Assembly (NCBI GenBank): GCA_030040815.1
Contig: JASHSZ010000415.1
Coordinates: forward strand, 1-20,952
Length of the DNA stretch: 20,952 nt
Source: Streptosporangiaceae bacterium
GTDB lineage: Bacteria > Actinomycetota > Actinomycetes > Streptosporangiales > Streptosporangiaceae
Direction of reading: 5' to 3'
Each line of letters opens with the position of its first letter. Positions within the stretch are counted from its first letter, which is position 1. A program made the position numbers and the translations under genes. This document shows, in pieces, positions 14,071 through 20,952 of the stretch. The notes beneath the pieces were generated by a model that ran no database searches, had not been told where the DNA came from, and saw only the letters and a program-made list of their open reading frames with translations.

Positions 14071-15131
14071 GCGGTGCTCACTGTCTCGGCTTCGGTCCGC
14101 CGCTTGCGAGCCTGGCCCGCAATGGCGCCCGGGGTGAGGTCCCGGCGGAAGCGGAGCGTCGCACCGGTGAACACCACTATCGCCATCGCCGCGAGCACTC
14201 CGAATGGCAGCCACAGCGAGCTAATCGGGGCGCCACGCAGCATGATCCCTTGCGAGATGGTGGTGAAGTAGGTCAACGGCAGCAGGTAGCCGATCCAGCG
14301 AACGCCGGCAGCCATCGCCTCCAAAGGGAAGATCATCCCGGACAGCAATATCTGCGGGAGCAGGAAGAAGAACGCGGTCTGGATCGCCTGGCCGGCGGTC
14401 TGCGAGATCGTCGACACGAACACTCCCAGGCCGAGCGTGACGAACAGGAAGATCGCGGCTCCCAGCGCGAAAGCGAACGGGTTGCCATTAAACGGAACTC
14501 CGAACAGCACTATCCCCAGCACTGTCACGATGATCATGTCGAGCGACGCGACGAAAAAGTACGGCGCGATCTTGCCCAGGATTACCCGGCTCGGCTTGAT
14601 CGGCATCACCGCGAGCTGCTCCAGGGTGCCAGCCTCCCGCTCCCGCACTATGCCGATGCTGGTGATGATCGTGCCGATGAAGGTCAGGATCAGGCCGATA
14701 ATCGCCGGCACCATCACCCACGACGTCTTCAGATCGGGGTTGTAGAGCACCCGCGTCCTGACCTTGTTGCCAGCCTTGTTGAGCGCGGCCACAGCCGACT
14801 GCGCGGCGAACAAGTTGGATCCGTTCACCAGGGCCAGCACCGGGGTCTTTCCGGTCACGAAGGCGACATCCACCTTATTGTCCTGCAGCAACGTCTCGGC
14901 GTTGGCCTGGTTGCCCGATGCCTGCGTCACCGTGACGTGGAAAAACGGCGGCAGCGTAGTGGCCGCCTGCGAGGCCTGCGGGCCCACCACCGCCGTTTTG
15001 AGGCTGGAGACATAGAAGTTCGCGGCATAGCCGAAGATCACCAGCAACAGCAGCGGCATCATGATCAACAGGCCCAGAGTGCGCCGATCACGGACAAGTT
15101 CCCGGAACTCCTTGACGATCATCGCCCTCAT
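14067..15131 (-). CDS. ABC-2 type exporter permease (YbhS/YhhJ-like)
   Basis: Predicted 354-residue membrane subunit of the exporter. TM1 lies near 18-36, followed by a large extracytoplasmic domain (about 40-135), then five more segments near 138-162, 188-210, 218-242, 250-272 and 305-325. The cytoplasmic coupling motif REREAGTLEQL (163-173) is characteristic of ABC2_membrane_3 permeases. The frame is open for 199 more codons, but these run antisense to the LuxR-type gene and are not protein-like. The ATG at 15131 directly follows a -10-like TATCGT, suggesting a leaderless message; a second ATG at 15122 is an alternative. It is the first gene of the four-gene exporter operon. Only one permease gene is present, so it may act as a homodimer. 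Confidence 0.92.
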   Translation of the reverse strand: MRAMIVKEFRELVRDRRTLGLLIMMPLLLLVIFGYAANFYVSSLKTAVVGPQASQAATTLPPFFHVTVTQASGNQANAETLLQDNKVDVAFVTGKTPVLALVNGSNLFAAQSAVAALNKAGNKVRTRVLYNPDLKTSWVMVPAIIGLILTFIGTIITSIGIVREREAGTLEQLAVMPIKPSRVILGKIAPYFFVASLDMIIVTVLGIVLFGVPFNGNPFAFALGAAIFLFVTLGLGVFVSTISQTAGQAIQTAFFFLLPQILLSGMIFPLEAMAAGVRWIGYLLPLTYFTTISQGIMLRGAPISSLWLPFGVLAAMAIVVFTGATLRFRRDLTPGAIAGQARKRRTEAETVSTA

Positions 15132-15137
15132 GCCAGG

Positions 15138-15167
15138 ACGATAGGATGCCGCACGGGACAAAGTCAA
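15138..15167 (-). promoter_or_regulatory. Leaderless-type promoter of the ABC exporter operon
   Basis: On the minus strand TTGACT (15162-15167) is followed after 18 bases by TATCGT (15138-15143). The A of the permease ATG is seven bases beyond the -10 element, where transcription would start. No Shine-Dalgarno sequence precedes that ATG, which fits a leaderless transcript, a common actinobacterial arrangement. Confidence 0.5.
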
Positions 15168-15286
15168 CGACCGGTGAAATTTCACGCTTCTTGCTTCTGG
15201 CTGACCGTCATGGTGCGCGGCGAGCCCTGTCCGGTCCGCAGCTGCGCGTCTGGCAGGTCGCACTTCCCGTGGCTCGGTTCGATACC

Positions 15287-15292
15287 TACGAT
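15287..15292 (+). promoter_or_regulatory. Possible -10 element of the LuxR-family gene
   Basis: TACGAT (TAnnnT pattern) ends eight bases before a GTG at 15301 that can start the regulator. No good -35 is visible around 15264-15269 and no ribosome site precedes the GTG. A leaderless start is possible but weakly supported. Confidence 0.3.
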
Positions 15293-15300
15293 TGCGGAGC

Positions 15301-18141
15301 GTGGAGGCGGATCCGGCATCGGCCGTGCTTCGGGCTTCGGCGGCACATGACACGACTGTGCGGGCTCTGGTGCCCGGCGGGGCGACTGGCCTTCTCGAGC
15401 GCGCAGCCGAGTTCGCCGCGGTCGACTGGCTGGTGTCGGCCGCGGACGACGGCCCGGCCGCGCTGGTCCTCGACGGCGAGGCGGGGATCGGGAAGACCGT
15501 TCTGTGGGAGCAGGGCGTAGCACGGGCACTGCACCGCGGGCATGAGGTGCTGGGTGTGCGAATGAGGCCGGCTGACACGGCCCTTCCGTTTCTCGGACTC
15601 GCCGAGTTGCTTGACCCCATTGCGGACAGCGTTCTGAGCTCGCTCTCGCCACCACTTGCGACTGCCTTCAACTCGCTGGTATTTCGTGCGCCGGAGACGG
15701 CGCCGTCCGACCGACGGACCGTCTTCACGGCGGCGGCTCGTGCGCTGACCGCTCAGGCTGCTGAGAAGACGACGATTGTGGCTGTCGACGATCTCCAGTG
15801 GCTCGACTCCGATAGCACGGACGCGCTGCGGTTTGCGATCCGCCGGCTGCGCCAGGCGCGGATCGGCTTGCTCCTCACCCAGCGCGTCGACCCGGGGCAG
15901 CCGGTCCCACTCGAGCTGCATCGCGCCCTGCCAGACGGCCGTGTGCTCCAGACCCGGCTGGCGCCTCTGACGCCGCGCGGGCTCCGCCAGCTGCTGAACA
16001 GCCGGGCTGATTTGTCTGCCGCGCGGCCGGAAGCAGCCCGGATCCATGAGGTCTCAGCTGGCAACCCGCTTTATGCGCTCGAGATCGCCAAGATGATCGC
16101 CTCGGGGCAGGTGCTACCCGAGCCCGGCAATCGCCTGCCACTGCCGGCCGACATCCGTGGGGTGGTCAAGCAGCGGCTGTCGGCGCTGCCGCGTGCCTGC
16201 CGGCTGCCGCTGATCGCCGTGGCGGTGATGTCCCGGCCTACGGTCGCTGCGGTAGCAGCCGCGACAGACCTGACACCCGCCATCTGGGTCGACGCGGGAG
16301 TCGGGGCGGGCATGCTCAGGGTGGCACAAGGCCGAGTCGCCTTCACCCATCCGCTATTCGCGGCGGGCATGGTCGATTTGGCACTGCCCGAGGAGCTCCG
16401 GATGCTGCATGGCCGCATCGCGAGCATCGTTGATGAACCTGAGGAACACGCAGTCCACCTGGCGCATAGCTCGCTTCCGCCTGACGACAAGGCGGCGACC
16501 GCGCTGGCCGAAAGTGCGCGGCTGGCGAGCCGCCGCGGCGCCAGGCTGGCAGCCGCGGAGCGTTTCCACCAGGCGGTCACATTCACCCCGCCCGGCGACA
16601 CCAGACGCGTGCACCTGTCCGTCGAGGCTGCCGAAGCCTACCGCGACGGCGGCAATATGCAACGGGCGGTCACTGTGGCGACCGAGGCATTGCAGGACGC
16701 ACCAGCCGGACCAGACCGGGCCCGGCTCCTCCTAGCCATGGCGAGCACGGAGGCAGTACCCGATATCAGGGCCATCCTCCGCGAGGCGCTCGAACACGCG
16801 GGGGGCGATGACGCGCTTCGGGCCAGGATTCTGAACTACACGGGGGAGTGGGAGTGGCTGGATGGCGACCTGGCGGCCTCGGCCCAGAAGTTCCGGGCCG
16901 CCGCCACGGTTGCGGCGGCAGCCGGAGCTGCTGAAGCTGAACTTCGGGCGCTTGGGCTTGCGGGAGTGGCCGCGACGGTCCTGATTGATCCCGACGCCGC
17001 GGAGCTTTTGCATCGGGCGCAGGCGCTGGAACTTGCCGGGCAACCCGCAGACCCGTGGTACAGCCCCCGGCATTGGCTAGCGGTCCGGGCATTGTGGCAT
17101 GACGATCTCGCGGCTGCCATTCCCATCCTGCGGGCTGAGTATCTGCGCGCGGAGCAGAAGGGCAACGAATTCGATCAGTGCGGCCTCACGTTCCACCTCG
17201 CCCATGCCGAGTGCCGAGCGGGCAACCTTGCTGCAGCAGCCCGCTACGCAGACATCGGATATGAACTCGCCGCACAGTTCGGCGGTGACCAGAACCTCGG
17301 GATGAGCTGCGCCGCACGAGGGCTCACATTAGCCTGCACCGGCGACGCGGCCGCCGCCCGCGCCGCTGTGAACAAGGGACTCGTGGCAGCGAAAGCTGCA
17401 CAGGACCGGTTCTTCGAGGTACACCTGCGCTGCGTGCTGGCTTTCCTGGAGATCTCGCTTGGGCATTACGCCGCTGCGGCTGAGATCTCGGCGGGGTTGC
17501 CAGAAATGGTCGCAGCGATGGGGATACGCGAGCCGGGAATCTTTGCGTTCGAGCCTGACAGGATCGAGGCGCTCATCGCCCTCGGATTGCTTACGGAAGC
17601 GCGGGCGATGACCAGCGAGTGGGAGCGGCGCGGCGCCGAACTGAACCGCCCTCGGGTGCTGGCGACGGCGGCTCGGTGTCGCGCCTTGTGCTACGCCGCC
17701 GGCGGTGACTTGAGTCCAGCACAGGCAGCTGCAGAGCACGCCCTGGCCGAACACCAGCGATTCCCGGCACCGCTCGAGCTGGGCCGCACGCTCCTGGTAC
17801 ATGGCCAGATACTGCGTCGGCGGAAGCAGAAGAGCGAAGCGCGCGCTGTGCTAGAGCGGACGAAATCCATCTTCGCCCAGGTCGGCGCCTCGCTATGGGT
17901 AGCCAGGGCCCAGGCCGAACTGTTGCGCATCGGCGGCCGGGCTCCCTCGCCGCGTGACCTCACCGCATCCGAGCACAAAATCGCAGAGGTCGTCGCGGCC
18001 GGCGCCACGAACCGTGAGGCAGCCGATCAGCTGTTCCTGAGCGTGAGCACCGTGGAGGCGACTTTGTCGCGCGTCTACCGCAAGCTAGGCGTCCGGTCGC
18101 GCACCGAGATGGCCAGGATCGTCCGTGAAACGCGCTCGTAA
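15301..18141 (+). CDS. LuxR-family regulator with AAA ATPase domain (LAL type)
   Basis: Predicted 946-residue transcription regulator of the large ATP-binding LuxR group. The N-terminal AAA_16-type module has LLERAAEF near 31-38, Walker A GEAGIGKT at 59-66 and Walker B IVAVDDLQWLD near 158-168. The middle (about 400-860) is Ala-rich helical repeat sequence of TPR type. The C-terminal LuxR helix-turn-helix at about 884-940 has LTASEHKIAEVVAAGATNRE and STVEATLSRVYRKLGVRSR. The start is uncertain: TTG 15292, GTG 15301 (preferred for a possible leaderless promoter), or GTGs at 15358 and 15370 nearer the domain. It is divergent from the ABC exporter operon over about 170 bases and could control it. 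Such regulators usually activate secondary-metabolite or catabolic genes, but no such cluster is visible here. Confidence 0.9.
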   Translation: MEADPASAVLRASAAHDTTVRALVPGGATGLLERAAEFAAVDWLVSAADDGPAALVLDGEAGIGKTVLWEQGVARALHRGHEVLGVRMRPADTALPFLGLAELLDPIADSVLSSLSPPLATAFNSLVFRAPETAPSDRRTVFTAAARALTAQAAEKTTIVAVDDLQWLDSDSTDALRFAIRRLRQARIGLLLTQRVDPGQPVPLELHRALPDGRVLQTRLAPLTPRGLRQLLNSRADLSAARPEAARIHEVSAGNPLYALEIAKMIASGQVLPEPGNRLPLPADIRGVVKQRLSALPRACRLPLIAVAVMSRPTVAAVAAATDLTPAIWVDAGVGAGMLRVAQGRVAFTHPLFAAGMVDLALPEELRMLHGRIASIVDEPEEHAVHLAHSSLPPDDKAATALAESARLASRRGARLAAAERFHQAVTFTPPGDTRRVHLSVEAAEAYRDGGNMQRAVTVATEALQDAPAGPDRARLLLAMASTEAVPDIRAILREALEHAGGDDALRARILNYTGEWEWLDGDLAASAQKFRAAATVAAAAGAAEAELRALGLAGVAATVLIDPDAAELLHRAQALELAGQPADPWYSPRHWLAVRALWHDDLAAAIPILRAEYLRAEQKGNEFDQCGLTFHLAHAECRAGNLAAAARYADIGYELAAQFGGDQNLGMSCAARGLTLACTGDAAAARAAVNKGLVAAKAAQDRFFEVHLRCVLAFLEISLGHYAAAAEISAGLPEMVAAMGIREPGIFAFEPDRIEALIALGLLTEARAMTSEWERRGAELNRPRVLATAARCRALCYAAGGDLSPAQAAAEHALAEHQRFPAPLELGRTLLVHGQILRRRKQKSEARAVLERTKSIFAQVGASLWVARAQAELLRIGGRAPSPRDLTASEHKIAEVVAAGATNREAADQLFLSVSTVEATLSRVYRKLGVRSRTEMARIVRETRS

Positions 18142-18202
18142 CTGAGGACCGAGTGCATTAAACATCGGGATTCCCGTGATTCATCGCTGGCTGGCTTCGG
18201 CT

Positions 18203-18233
18203 TAGCGTCCTTGGTGCCAGGCAAGGCACGCTA
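18203..18233 (+). terminator. Hairpin between LuxR gene and small ORF
   Basis: TAGCGTCCTTG (18203-18213) pairs with CAAGGCACGCTA (18222-18233) apart from one bulged base, with an eight-base loop. It lies 61 bases after the regulator stop and ends directly before the AGGGGGG ribosome site of the next small gene. It may be a terminator for the regulator or a leader structure affecting the small gene. Confidence 0.4.
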
Positions 18234-18244
18234 GGGGGGCCAGG

Positions 18245-18493
18245 ATGCACGACATCATCCACCGCGAATTGCAGAAGGTAAGGGTTGCCGACCTCCACCG
18301 GCAAGCACAGCAGGACCGACTGGAGCGGGACGCTGCACGGCAGTGGCGTGGCCGAGCCCTCGGCCGGGTGCTGAGCGTCCTGAGCTCCCGCCGGTCAGGG
18401 CTGCTGCGACTCGCGGCGCAAGCCCGCGCGTCGCATGCACGGCCGCCGGGCGCACAGGCTGATCTCAGCTGCACACGCTGGACGCCACCTTGA
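18245..18493 (+). CDS. Small charged hypothetical protein
   Basis: Predicted 82-residue basic protein. AGGGGGG lies five bases before the ATG, which supports translation. Residues 1-40 are strongly charged and helical (RELQKVRVADLHRQAQQDRL), and the pattern ADLHRQAxxDRLxRxA resembles many very short actinobacterial proteins of unknown role. The last 30 residues are less protein-like, so the true end may have been shifted by a frameshift. No membrane segment. It follows the LuxR-family gene in the same direction, with a hairpin between them. Confidence 0.55.
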   Translation: MHDIIHRELQKVRVADLHRQAQQDRLERDAARQWRGRALGRVLSVLSSRRSGLLRLAAQARASHARPPGAQADLSCTRWTPP

Positions 18494-18706
18494 GCGCGCA
18501 CTGCCAGCAATCCTGCGTCAGACCCGCCCGCGGGCGGTGACACCACCCACATGTCCCGCACCGGCACATCCCGGCGCAGCTTGGCTGGGCAGCCCCGGGC
18601 TTGTTAGCACCGCGCGGGCTAGGGCCATGGAGGGGGCGGCCCTGGCCCGCTCGGCCAGGTCGACCCATGACGTTTCGCCGTGTCCGACCTGCCAGTCCCA
18701 GCCCGG
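18494..18706. other. Stretch without recognised gene
   Basis: About 210 bases of GC-rich sequence after the small charged-protein gene. Open frames on both strands are Arg/Pro/Gly-rich and look non-coding. No RNA gene or repeat was recognised. It may be degraded flank of the transposase remnant that follows. Confidence 0.4.
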
Positions 18707-18732
18707 CCCGGGCGCCATTACCGGCGCCCGGG
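18707..18732. repeat. Perfect 10-bp inverted repeat
   Basis: CCCGGGCGCC (18707-18716) and its exact reverse complement GGCGCCCGGG (18723-18732) flank a six-base loop, ATTACC. It coincides with the point where transposase-like reading begins. It could be a strong hairpin, or simply the Gly-Ala-Arg codons of the remnant. Confidence 0.5.
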
Positions 18733-18970
18733 TGCTCGGAGAGTTCGGCGATGACCGCAGCGGTGGCCGACGGCAAGGCCGGCAAGAACTACGGCGGAAC
18801 CAGCCCGATCACCCGCGCATCGGGGAAGAAGACGATCGTCGCCGACCGGCAACATCCGCAAAAACCGGCTCATCGACTCCGTCATGCTCAGGGCCTTCGC
18901 CTCGCTGAGCGCCTCGCCTGGCGCCCGCGCCTGCTACGACAACCAGCAAGACGCCGGTCGGTATCAGTCG
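18711..18970 (+). pseudogene. Frameshifted IS110-family transposase fragment
   Basis: Three consecutive reading frames together give a piece of the Transposase_20 (IS116/IS110/IS902) domain. The first reads GAITGARVLGEFGDDRS from 18711. The second, from 18763, reads VADGKAGKNYGGTSPITRAS then GKKTIVA. The third, from 18851, reads NIRKNRLIDSVMLRAFASL then SASPGARACYDNQQDAGR. The motifs EFGDD, NYxGTSPITRASGKK and SPGARAxYD are well known in this family. At least two frameshifts, and the missing N-terminal catalytic domain and C-terminal end, show it is dead. No terminal repeats were found, as expected for IS110. The minus-strand Cys-rich gene begins on the far side and overlaps its 3' edge. Confidence 0.75.
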
Positions 18971-19191
18971 CGCGTTCCGGCCGCAGCCGGGAGCAGAGCA
19001 TTTCGTCCCACGAGTTCGGCGGAGGGCAGCCCGTTCCAGTGCACAACGCATACGGGCTCGGCGCCGTCACCGCCGTCGGCACCGAACGCCGACGCGGTCG
19101 TCAGCGTCACCGCGTCTCCGCACTCTGGGCACGCGCCGACGTCGCCGACGAATGAAAAGCAACAGCCACAAAAGCACGCAACGTCAGCCAT
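18964..19191 (-). CDS. Small Cys-rich zinc-ribbon-like protein
   Basis: Predicted 75-residue protein. GGGAGG lies six bases before the ATG at 19191, which is better than the upstream ATG at 19209. Cysteines 6, 8, 10, 11, 21 and 24 lie in ACFCGCCFSF and GACPECGD, resembling a one-domain zinc ribbon or treble-clef knuckle. The remaining 45 residues have no cluster of ligands except one Cys, and include VVHWNGLPSAELVG. No signal peptide or membrane segment. Function unknown; DNA, RNA or protein binding is possible. The 3' end overlaps the transposase remnant on the opposite strand, so its C-terminus may have been changed by that insertion. Confidence 0.6.
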   Translation of the reverse strand: MADVACFCGCCFSFVGDVGACPECGDAVTLTTASAFGADGGDGAEPVCVVHWNGLPSAELVGRNALLPAAAGTRD

Positions 19192-19216
19192 GATCGGCCT
19201 CCCCACCACAGCGGCC

Positions 19217-19267
19217 TAACGGCCGTGCGCTCGATAGAGACGCCGTTACGATGCGCCTCCATAACGG
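19217..19267. promoter_or_regulatory. Three TAACGG boxes upstream of Cys-rich gene
   Basis: TAACGG occurs at 19217-19222 and 19262-19267 and inverted, as CCGTTA, at 19243-19248. The first and the inverted copy extend into a hairpin (TAACGGCCGT with ACGCCGTTA, one bulge). They lie 26-76 bases upstream of the Cys-rich gene start, where an operator would be expected. Confidence 0.35.
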
Positions 19268-19373
19268 ACGGAGGAGCGGGCGGCACTTCAGATACACAAT
19301 GCGGTCATCTCATCGGGCTGGGCGTGTTGCGCGAACAGGCAGCACCTGGCCCATCTCAATGCCGCTGAGCTCG

Positions 19374-20237
19374 CTACGGCCCGGCTATAGCCCTTTTGCC
19401 CGTCAGCGTTGTTCTCACAGTTCGCACGGCGTGACCGAATGCCAATAGGGCTCGGCCCTTGACGAACCAAGCCGTGCCGAAGGCCAGGAACGCGACCGTC
19501 TCCGCGTAGAGCAGCCACGGCGCTTCGCTCTTGACCGCCGCATTGAACGCGACCTGCTGGATCAGGGCGAAGGCTCCCGCGACCGCCATGGCGGCGATGC
19601 AACCCCAGTAGATCCTGTTGTTGCGGCTCTTCAGGCTCGGATTCAGCTCGATCTGCCGGTCGTCATCGGTCATCGCGTCGATCTCGTCACTCGAGTACGA
19701 CCTGGTAAAGCGCCACGCCATGAGCGCGATCATTGTCATCAGGCCGCATAGGCACACCACATGAACGATGCCGATCGCGGAGCCATCGGGCGCTGGCTGC
19801 AATACGAGACGAGTGACTGGACCACAGCTATTGGTCTGGAGGTAATCGTTGGTCGGCGGTGCCGTCGGGAACAACGCGATCCCGATGGCAAATAGGCCGG
19901 CGAAGTTAGTTACCCGGCGTTCCATCGTGTCGCTGCCCCGGTAGAAGATCAGGAACACGCCGGCCGCCCACATCCCGCCGACGAAGGTATCCCGCATGTG
20001 CGAGTAGTAGTAGCCGCTCAACGAGTCCGGCAGCTTATTCGATATCGGTACCAGGCAAGCGCCAATGTGATGGGAGAAAATTACCCAGTTGCCGAGGAAG
20101 ACGGCGAACGGCAGGCAGACTCCGATCCAGCCGATGGCCTTACGGAGGGTCATGTAGCTGCCGACGAGCTGATTGGATGCAGGCGGGCCATCTGTTGCTG
20201 GAGATGGTTTGGTGGCTTCAAGGTCTGGCGCAGACAT
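19374..20237 (-). CDS. Six-helix membrane protein of unknown function
   Basis: Predicted 287-residue integral membrane protein. Hydrophobic segments lie near 33-55, 84-99, 111-124, 155-176, 208-230 and 241-260. A cytoplasmic N-terminus of about 30 polar residues and an acidic loop at 182-200 (SSDEIDAMTDDDRQIELNP) are notable. The conserved-looking core is SLSGYYYSHMRDTFVGGMW (72-90) followed by a Tyr-Arg-Gly turn and NFAGLFAIGIALFPTAPP. I recall similar uncharacterised bacterial membrane proteins with a YYxxxMRDxFVG motif but cannot name a family with confidence. AAGGAG lies four bases before the ATG, so the start is well supported. It appears to be a single-gene unit with a long upstream region of about 560 bases. 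Confidence 0.8.
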   Translation of the reverse strand: MSAPDLEATKPSPATDGPPASNQLVGSYMTLRKAIGWIGVCLPFAVFLGNWVIFSHHIGACLVPISNKLPDSLSGYYYSHMRDTFVGGMWAAGVFLIFYRGSDTMERRVTNFAGLFAIGIALFPTAPPTNDYLQTNSCGPVTRLVLQPAPDGSAIGIVHVVCLCGLMTMIALMAWRFTRSYSSDEIDAMTDDDRQIELNPSLKSRNNRIYWGCIAAMAVAGAFALIQQVAFNAAVKSEAPWLLYAETVAFLAFGTAWFVKGRALLAFGHAVRTVRTTLTGKRAIAGP

Positions 20238-20737
20238 GTTGCTCCTTTGATCGCGGGATGACGGTGAAGTGTTGACGGAGCGCCGGGTCGTTTGCGCCGG
20301 CTAATTTTGCGGCGAAAAGGCTCGTCTTCGGCTCCGTTGGCTACGGCGAGCTGGAATTCGCAGGCAGCGGCGGCAGCTTAAGGGCGGCGATTAACAGCCT
20401 TGTCGACATCGGCCTGGACAACGATGTTCCTTGAAGCGCATGCTCCCCCCAGCAAAGCTCTGAGTGCGGTTATCGGCGGACCTGCGTCCGATGTGCAGAT
20501 CTCGTAACCGGCAGCCTAGGACCGGCGAGACCGCTGTTGTTCGCACGGAGTAAGCGGGCTTCGTAGCTGATACATCGGCTCGATTGACCCAGCCGACCAA
20601 GCACACCTTCGCACACCACAGCAGCCTGGGTCATCTTCGGCCGGGCAGCGTCGCTCGGGATCGTGCGGTACATGGCCATGTATCAGGTCCGGGCCGTCGC
20701 TGCTCCGGGTGAGTGTGGGGTTAGCTCGGTACCGCAG
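20238..20737. other. Gene-poor divergent intergenic region
   Basis: About 500 bases between the membrane protein and the sigma-factor promoter. No RNA gene was recognised. One plus-strand frame (20276-20434) is open and protein-like but has no start codon or ribosome site. GCGCCGG is repeated near 20280 and 20295. The rest shows no clear coding or regulatory signal. Confidence 0.4.
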
Positions 20738-20767
20738 TTGACGACAGCTGTCGACGCGAGGTACAGA
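20738..20767 (+). promoter_or_regulatory. Candidate promoter of sigma-factor gene with internal palindrome
   Basis: TTGACG (20738-20743) and TACAGA (20762-20767) are 18 bases apart and would start transcription about 26 bases before the ATG. The spacer contains the perfect 12-bp palindrome CGACAGCTGTCG (20742-20753), a possible operator. The -10 match is modest. Confidence 0.4.
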
Positions 20768-20800
20768 CAGGGCGAGAGCCATTACCGGGAGAACCAGGCC

Positions 20801-20952
20801 ATGCGCGACGATCCAACGGTCGTGTCCCTAGTCGCCGGGGCTGCCAACGGCGACCAGGCGGCGTGGGACGAGATCGTTGAGCGGTATGCCCCGCTAGTGT
20901 GGGCTATCTGCATGCGTCACCAGCTTGACCGCCAGAGTATCGACGACATTGG
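20801..20952 (+). CDS. RNA polymerase sigma factor, 5' part (ECF type)
   Basis: The first 50 codons of a sigma-70 family protein, cut by the window end. MRDDPTVVSLVAGAANGDQ followed by AAWDEIVERYAPLVWAIC is the start of sigma region 2 in actinobacterial ECF-like factors, where the pattern GDxxAWxxLVxRYxxLVW is common, and DDIG at the end matches the following helix. GGGAG lies nine bases before the ATG. The frame is also open upstream to at least an ATG at 20672, but that part is not family-like and contains the candidate promoter. Target genes and any anti-sigma partner lie outside the window. Confidence 0.82.
   Translation, partial: MRDDPTVVSLVAGAANGDQAAWDEIVERYAPLVWAICMRHQLDRQSIDDI

Noticed and set aside
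14064..15350. 428-codon plus-strand open frame antisense to the ABC permease
   Set aside because: It is His/Gln/Arg-rich with no domain-like pattern, and is the mirror of a clear permease gene in high-GC DNA.
15132..15728. N-terminal extension of the permease frame by 199 codons
   Set aside because: It runs antisense to the LuxR-type regulator, is Ser/Arg/Ala-rich and has no membrane or signal features; the family starts at the ATG near 15131.
18165..18175. CGGGA-T-TCCCG symmetric 11-mer after the LuxR gene
   Set aside because: The loop would be one base, too small for a hairpin, and the arms are short enough to be chance.
1..20952. CRISPR arrays, tRNA or rRNA genes, intact insertion sequences
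   Set aside because: No regularly spaced repeats, cloverleaf-like segments, rRNA landmarks or complete transposase frames were seen on reading the window.

Overview
The window is high-GC DNA with strong third-position GC bias, GTG/TTG starts, 1-4 bp gene overlaps, possible leaderless promoters and actinobacterial gene families (QsdR-like TetR, WS/DGAT wax-ester synthase, LAL-type LuxR regulator, IS110 remnants). It is most likely chromosomal DNA of an actinomycete. Genus cannot be settled from the sequence. No tRNA, rRNA, CRISPR array or intact mobile element was seen.

Region 1 (1-4652, minus strand): a compact five-gene operon transcribed from 4652 towards 112. It encodes a ferric-reductase-like heme-b membrane protein, a NuoF-like FMN/Fe-S flavoprotein, a three-cysteine ferredoxin, an OmpR-family response regulator and a sensor histidine kinase. 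Successive genes overlap by 4 bp (ATGA) or are 2 bp apart, so a membrane redox chain and its likely sensor appear to be one translationally coupled unit.

Region 2 (4653-6432): a decayed IS110-type transposase tail, then two divergent genes for small membrane-anchored or secreted Ser/Thr-rich proteins. One ends in a Val-Thr-Ser-Gly tail and the other carries a His-Cys-Pro-Gly-Met motif. A perfect 11-bp hairpin follows the second gene.

Region 3 (6433-11037): a lipid-metabolism island. A fatty-acyl-CoA/AMP ligase (minus) is divergent from an alpha/beta hydrolase, a wax ester synthase/diacylglycerol acyltransferase and a QsdR-like TetR regulator (plus). A perfect ATACAT-N5-ATGTAT palindrome sits between the divergent genes and is a good operator candidate.

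Region 4 (11038-11738): a short accessory stretch with a broken minus-strand gene and a small unknown ORF.

Region 5 (11739-15131, minus strand): an ABC exporter operon of permease, two ATPases and a TetR repressor, with overlapping stops and starts. It looks like a split version of the YbhF-YbhS/R system with its CecR-type regulator. The two ATPases have complementary defects, predicting one competent and one degenerate ATP site. A large LuxR-family ATPase regulator (15301-18141, plus) is divergent from it.

Region 6 (18142-20952): a small charged protein, a second frameshifted IS110 fragment, a small Cys-rich zinc-ribbon-like protein on the minus strand, a six-helix membrane protein of unknown family, a 560-bp gene-poor stretch, and the first 50 codons of an RNA polymerase sigma factor cut by the window end.
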